Below are positions 60,060-64,000 of a stretch of DNA of 64,000 bases, one piece after another. The notes under the pieces are model-generated. The model saw only the letters and a program-made list of their open reading frames with translations. It made no database searches and was not told the origin of the DNA. The translations under genes were made by a program, and so were the position numbers. This DNA is from Thermithiobacillus plumbiphilus (GTDB lineage: Bacteria > Pseudomonadota > Gammaproteobacteria > Acidithiobacillales > Thermithiobacillaceae), in NCBI RefSeq assembly GCF_038070005.1, contig NZ_JBBPCO010000010.1, positions 1 to 64,000 of the forward strand. Direction: 5' to 3'. Position 1 is the first letter of the stretch. Every line of letters begins with the position of its first letter.

Positions 60060-61457
60060 ATGGCGGAGCAGCATGCATGTCTTGCCGGGCAGTCCCGGCC
60101 TGCCGTCCGGTTGCTGGCATTGGTGCTGGGCTTGCTGCCTGGCACGAGCCTGGCCCTGGACTTTCGGGAAAGTGTGGAACTGGCCTTGCGCCAGAATCCG
60201 GACATGCAGGTCAGCCAGGCCCAGCTTGCCCAGGCCGAGGCGGGCTTGCACCAGGCCCAGGCGAGGCGCTATCCGAGCCTGTCGGCTTCCCTGACCGGCA
60301 CCTATACCAATGACGCCCTGAACGCCTTCGGGCTCAAGCTTTCCCAGCGCAATGCCACCTTCAATGACTTTGGCGCGGGTGAGTTCAATGGTCCCGGTAG
60401 CCTCTCCGTGGCACCCGGCAATCTCAATCATCCTGGCGGCACCGGCAACCTCGATACCCGCTTCGAGCTGAACATTCCCATCTATAACGGCGGCCAGATC
60501 CGCGGCTTCATCGAGCAGGCGCGCGCCCAGCTCCGGGCCGCGCAGCAGGGCGACGTAGCGGCGCGCCAGCAACTGATCTTCAATGTGGCCCAGGCCTATC
60601 AGGGCGTGCATGCCGCCCGGTCTTTCGTCGGCGTGGCTGCACAGGGCGTACAGGCGGCTGAGGCCTACGTGAAAACCAATGAAAGCATGCTGCGCCAGGG
60701 GATGATCGTGCGCAGCGATCTGCTGTCGGCGCAGGTGCGCCTGGAGGACGCGCGGATTCAACTGGAACAGGCCCGCAATGCCGAGGCGGCGGCCATGGAT
60801 CAGCTGCACCTGTTGATTGGAATGCCCCTGGACGTACCGCTGACGCTTGGCCCGGACGCCGAGATCGCGGCTCCCGCCGGGAGCCTTGCGGATCTGCAGG
60901 CCGGTGCGGTAGCTGGCAATCCGCAGATCCAGGCCATGCGCCAGCAACTGGCAGCGGCCCAGGCCGGCATGCGGACGGCGCGCGCGGCCTATTATCCCCA
61001 TCTCAACGCCATGGCCCGGCAGGACTGGAACAGCGGCGAACTCAGCCTGGGCGCGCCGTCCTATACCGTGGCCGGGGTGCTGTCCTGGCAGCTCTTTGAT
61101 TTTGGCGCTAGCCGTGCCGGGGTGGCGCAGGCGGAAGCGAAACGCATGGAATTGCAGGCGCGCCTGCGCCAGGCGGAGGATGGCATCCGTCTCAAGGTGG
61201 CCGATGCCTGGCGCAAGGTGCGGGAAGCGGAGCGGCGCATCACCTTGCGCCGTCAGGCGCTGGTGCAGGCCGAGGAGGCGCAGCGACTGGTGGACAGGCG
61301 TTATCGCAATGGTGTGACGACCATGGTGGAAGTACTCGGCAACCAGGCGCAACTGGACAAGGCCCGGGCGGACCTGGTGCAGGCCCGCTACGATCAGGTG
61401 ATTCAACGGGCGGTCCTGCGCCTGGCGACGGGATCGCTGGTCCCGGAATCATTTTAG
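60060..61457 (+). CDS. TolC-family outer-membrane efflux protein
   Basis: A 465-residue trimeric outer-membrane duct. Signal peptide (cut near SLA), then two OEP repeats of long helices (ELALRQNPDMQVSQAQLAQA and GNPQIQAMRQQLAAAQAGM). ATG 60060 follows GGGAGGGGGAA. First gene of a TolC-adaptor-permease efflux operon. Confidence 0.92.
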   Translation: MAEQHACLAGQSRPAVRLLALVLGLLPGTSLALDFRESVELALRQNPDMQVSQAQLAQAEAGLHQAQARRYPSLSASLTGTYTNDALNAFGLKLSQRNATFNDFGAGEFNGPGSLSVAPGNLNHPGGTGNLDTRFELNIPIYNGGQIRGFIEQARAQLRAAQQGDVAARQQLIFNVAQAYQGVHAARSFVGVAAQGVQAAEAYVKTNESMLRQGMIVRSDLLSAQVRLEDARIQLEQARNAEAAAMDQLHLLIGMPLDVPLTLGPDAEIAAPAGSLADLQAGAVAGNPQIQAMRQQLAAAQAGMRTARAAYYPHLNAMARQDWNSGELSLGAPSYTVAGVLSWQLFDFGASRAGVAQAEAKRMELQARLRQAEDGIRLKVADAWRKVREAERRITLRRQALVQAEEAQRLVDRRYRNGVTTMVEVLGNQAQLDKARADLVQARYDQVIQRAVLRLATGSLVPESF

Positions 61458-61490
61458 CTTGCGCATGTGACTGTCGGACAAGGAGGAATA

Positions 61491-62588
61491 ATGATAATGA
61501 ACAAGGCCTGCCGTCGCATGCTGCCGGCACTTGTGTTCGGTGCGCTGCTGGCCCTGAGCGCCTGCGGCAGGGAGGAGCCGGCCAGCCGCGCGCCAGCCGC
61601 GCAAGCGCCTGCGGTAAGCGCCGAGATCATGCCGGTGGCCGCCACGCAGATTCAGCAGCTCAGCGAAGTGCCAGGGACGGTGATCGCTGAGGATCAGGTA
61701 CAGGTTTCCTCGCGGTTGATGGGCTATATCCGCGATATCACGGTGCATGAGGGCGACCCGGTGCGCAAGGGGCAGCTGCTGTTCAGCATCGATCCGACCG
61801 ATGTCCAGGCGCAGATCGGACAGGCGCGTGCCGGAATGGCCCAAGCCGAGGCTGGTCTGGCCGCCGCGAAACTACAGTTCGAGCGTTCCAGCGCCCTGCT
61901 GCGGGACGAGTCGATACCGCGGGTGCAGTACGATCAGGCCAAAACCCAGCTCGAGGTGGCGCGCGCTCAGATGGCCCAGGCGCGAGCCGCCATGCAGGCC
62001 GCCAACGCTCAGCTCAAGTACGTCCGGGTCGGTGCCCCCATCACCGGGGTGGTCACCCAGAAGCTGGCCAGTGCCGGTGATCTCGCCGCGCCGGGCAAGC
62101 CGGTGCTGGTCATCGAGAACCCCGACCGGCTGCAGGTGCAGGTGGCCCTGAGTGAATCCCTGCTGGCCGGGCTGAAACCCAATGATCCGGTACAGGTCCG
62201 GCTGGAAGGCGGGAACCAGGCGTTGACGGGGCAGGTGCTGCGCATCCTGCCCTCGGCAGACCCCACCACCCATTCCTATACCGTCAAGATCGGCCTGCCG
62301 GCGGGAACCGATCTGCGCAGCGGCAGCTATGTGCGGGTGGCCATTCCGCAGGGCACGCGGATCGGCGTGCGCGTTCCACAGTCGGCCCTCGTTGAACGTG
62401 CCGACATCACGGGCGTGTTCGTGGTGGATCAGCAGGGGGTGGCGCATCTGCGCATGGTGCGGACCGGGCAGGTGAGCGATGGCGCAGTGGAGATCCTGTC
62501 AGGCCTGAATCCGGGCGAGCGGATCGTCCGCAGCAACACGGCCACCCTGCAATCGGGCGATCGCATCGATGGGGGCGGGCATGGCTGA
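61491..62588 (+). CDS. RND efflux periplasmic adaptor (lipoprotein)
   Basis: A 365-residue membrane-fusion protein. The lipobox LALSAC places it on the inner membrane. Lipoyl/hairpin/beta-barrel parts follow (VSSRLMGYIRDITVHEGDPV, a coiled coil, then GVRVPQSALV). ATG 61491 has AAGGAGG just upstream. Overlaps the permease gene by 8 bp. Confidence 0.92.
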   Translation: MIMNKACRRMLPALVFGALLALSACGREEPASRAPAAQAPAVSAEIMPVAATQIQQLSEVPGTVIAEDQVQVSSRLMGYIRDITVHEGDPVRKGQLLFSIDPTDVQAQIGQARAGMAQAEAGLAAAKLQFERSSALLRDESIPRVQYDQAKTQLEVARAQMAQARAAMQAANAQLKYVRVGAPITGVVTQKLASAGDLAAPGKPVLVIENPDRLQVQVALSESLLAGLKPNDPVQVRLEGGNQALTGQVLRILPSADPTTHSYTVKIGLPAGTDLRSGSYVRVAIPQGTRIGVRVPQSALVERADITGVFVVDQQGVAHLRMVRTGQVSDGAVEILSGLNPGERIVRSNTATLQSGDRIDGGGHG

Positions 62589-64000
62589 GCACGGCCCTTC
62601 TGGCGAGAAGCTGAACATCGCCGGCAAGCTCGCCGGCCTGTTCATGAAGTCCAAGATCACGGCGATGCTGATGTTGAGCATCACCCTGATCGGCGTGATG
62701 GCGCTGTTTGTCACGCCGCGCGAATACAATCCGCAGATCGTGGTGCCGGCGGCCAATATCATCGTCGCCCGTCCCGGCGCCGATCCCACGGAAGTGGCCA
62801 ACATGGTGGTCAAGCCCCTGGAAGCCATCATGAACGCCATGTCCGGGGTGGATCACACCTTCGGCTATGCCGTGAACGACATGGGCGTGGTGACGGTGCA
62901 GTTCAAGGTGGGCGAGGATCAGGAGCGCAGTCTGGTCAAGCTCTATAACCAGCTCATGCAGAACCTCGACCGTATGCCGCCGGGCACCCAAGAGCCCCTG
63001 GTCAAGCCCATCAATGCCGATGACGTGCCGGTCATGGCGATTACCTTCGCCTCCCGGCAGTTTTCGGATGCCGAGCTGCGCGGCGTGGTGGAGCGGGTGC
63101 TGGAGCAGTTGCGCAATGTGCCCGGCGTGTCCTTCACCCAGATCGTCGGCGGCCGGCAACGCGCCGTCAATGTCTGGCTCGACCCGCAGCGCCTGACCGC
63201 CATGGGCCTGTCCCTGGACCAGGTCGACAGGATGCTGCAGGCGGCCAATGTCAGCCTGCCGGCCGGGGAGCTGAGCGGCGGCAATGTCAATGCCCCCTTG
63301 CGGGTGTCGGGCTATCTCGGGAATGCCGAGGAGATCGGCAAGGTGCTGGTGGGCGCGCCGCAGGGCCGGCCCATCTATCTCAAGGATGTCGCCCGCATCG
63401 AAGAGGGGCCGGGCGAACTGGAGCAGCTTTCCCGCTTCGCCTTTGGCCCGGCGGCGCAGGCCCGGCAGGCCCGGGGTGACATGGCGGCCGTGACCGTGGC
63501 CCTGGCGAAAAAGCCGGGCACCAATGCCGTAGTCGTGACCCGCGCGGTGCGGGAGCGGTTGGCCAGCCTCGAGCGCACGGTCATTCCCGAGGGCATCACT
63601 GCGGTGGTGACCCGCGATGATGGCGAGCGCGCCAATGATGCCGTCAATACCCTGGTGGAGCACCTCGGGATTGCCATCGGTTCGGTGGTGCTGATCCTGG
63701 TGCTGTTTCTGGGCTGGCGCGAGGCGGCCATCGTCACCCTCACGGTACCCCTGATTCTTTTCGTGGTGCTGGCAGTGGGACTGATGGCTGGCCAGACCAT
63801 CAATCGCATCACCCTGTTCGCCCTGATCCTGTCACTGGGCCTGCTGGTGGATGCCGCCATCGTGGTGATCGAGAACATCCATCGTCATCTGCACCAGGGC
63901 GCGCCGCGGCCCTTTGATGCCGTGCTGGTGGATGCCACCAACGAGATCGGCAACCCCACCAATATCGCCACCATTGCCGTCATCGTGGCCTTCATCCCGA
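62581..64000 (+). CDS. RND efflux permease, N-terminal part (cut by window end)
   Basis: The first 473 residues of an AcrB/HAE-type inner-membrane pump; the frame is open at the edge. First membrane helix (KSKITAMLMLSITLIGVMAL), porter region with VARPGADPTEV and DRMLQAANVSLPAGE, then helices 2-4 (GIAIGSVVLILVLFLGW). The proton-relay motif is LLVDAAIVVIEN: the second Asp of the usual VDDA is Ala here. Confidence 0.9.
   Translation, partial: MAEHGPSGEKLNIAGKLAGLFMKSKITAMLMLSITLIGVMALFVTPREYNPQIVVPAANIIVARPGADPTEVANMVVKPLEAIMNAMSGVDHTFGYAVNDMGVVTVQFKVGEDQERSLVKLYNQLMQNLDRMPPGTQEPLVKPINADDVPVMAITFASRQFSDAELRGVVERVLEQLRNVPGVSFTQIVGGRQRAVNVWLDPQRLTAMGLSLDQVDRMLQAANVSLPAGELSGGNVNAPLRVSGYLGNAEEIGKVLVGAPQGRPIYLKDVARIEEGPGELEQLSRFAFGPAAQARQARGDMAAVTVALAKKPGTNAVVVTRAVRERLASLERTVIPEGITAVVTRDDGERANDAVNTLVEHLGIAIGSVVLILVLFLGWREAAIVTLTVPLILFVVLAVGLMAGQTINRITLFALILSLGLLVDAAIVVIENIHRHLHQGAPRPFDAVLVDATNEIGNPTNIATIAVIVAFIP

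Overview
The window reads as chromosome from a GC-rich proteobacterium of the Gammaproteobacteria/Acidithiobacillia type. The evidence is class Ia ribonucleotide reductase, a full gspC-N type II secretion operon, ubiquinone genes (ubiH-like pair, ubiK, ubiD), clpS-clpA, envC-ctp-gpmI and a glnK-amtB module. A rhodanese plus persulfide-dioxygenase pair would suit a sulfur-oxidising or sulfide-exposed organism, but I cannot name a genus from sequence alone. No rRNA, tRNA or CRISPR array was recognised.

Positions 1-12400 are accessory and clearly lower in GC than the rest. Positions 1-723 hold only fragments. Positions 724-9105 are one minus-strand six-gene operon: DNA methyltransferase, PLD-nuclease/SF2 helicase, 65-aa protein, DndD-like zinc-hook ATPase, small DndE-sized protein, and an 895-aa protein combining RNA-polymerase-alpha-CTD-like, sigma-region-4 and repeated winged-helix modules. 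Neighbouring genes overlap or lie within 8 bp of each other. No dndA, dndB or dndC (sulfur chemistry) gene is present in the window, and a methyltransferase opens the operon. I interpret it as a modification/restriction-type anti-phage system of uncertain or undescribed class. Upstream lie an internally deleted IS5-family element (9185-9974), a small membrane-protein gene, an attC-like folded site (10400-10470) and a very AT-rich 588-codon gene. This looks like a remnant of an integron cassette array without an integrase.

From 12402 the window is core genome. nrdA-nrdB has two NrdR-box-like motifs 32 bp apart. Then come a Kef-type antiporter, comM, ubiK and two ubiquinone-type FAD monooxygenases. 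Next is a nitrogen module (TorF-type porin, glnK, amtB) preceded by a good sigma-54 promoter and an NtrC-like site, and ended by a strong terminator. tatD-tcdA and an SCP2-like/PhnD-like pair follow. The type II secretion operon gspC-gspN (29501-41106) is compact. It has a 16-codon leader ORF overlapping the gspD start and an unusual acidic tail on GspI. ubiD follows.

Positions 42806-44125 carry rhodanese-DUF2892 and persulfide dioxygenase. A signalling cluster (44204-49763, minus strand) consists of a membrane hybrid histidine kinase whose reading frame is split in its sensor domain, a CheY-like regulator and an Hpt-REC-GGDEF protein. Then come a DUF2007 protein, clpA-clpS, a DUF3579 protein, a parvulin-type foldase, a DJ-1/PfpI protein, a Ctp protease, envC and gpmI. 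The window ends with an ArsR-family regulator, an 8-8-8 palindrome in front of a TolC-type gene, an RND adaptor, and an RND permease cut by the window edge.
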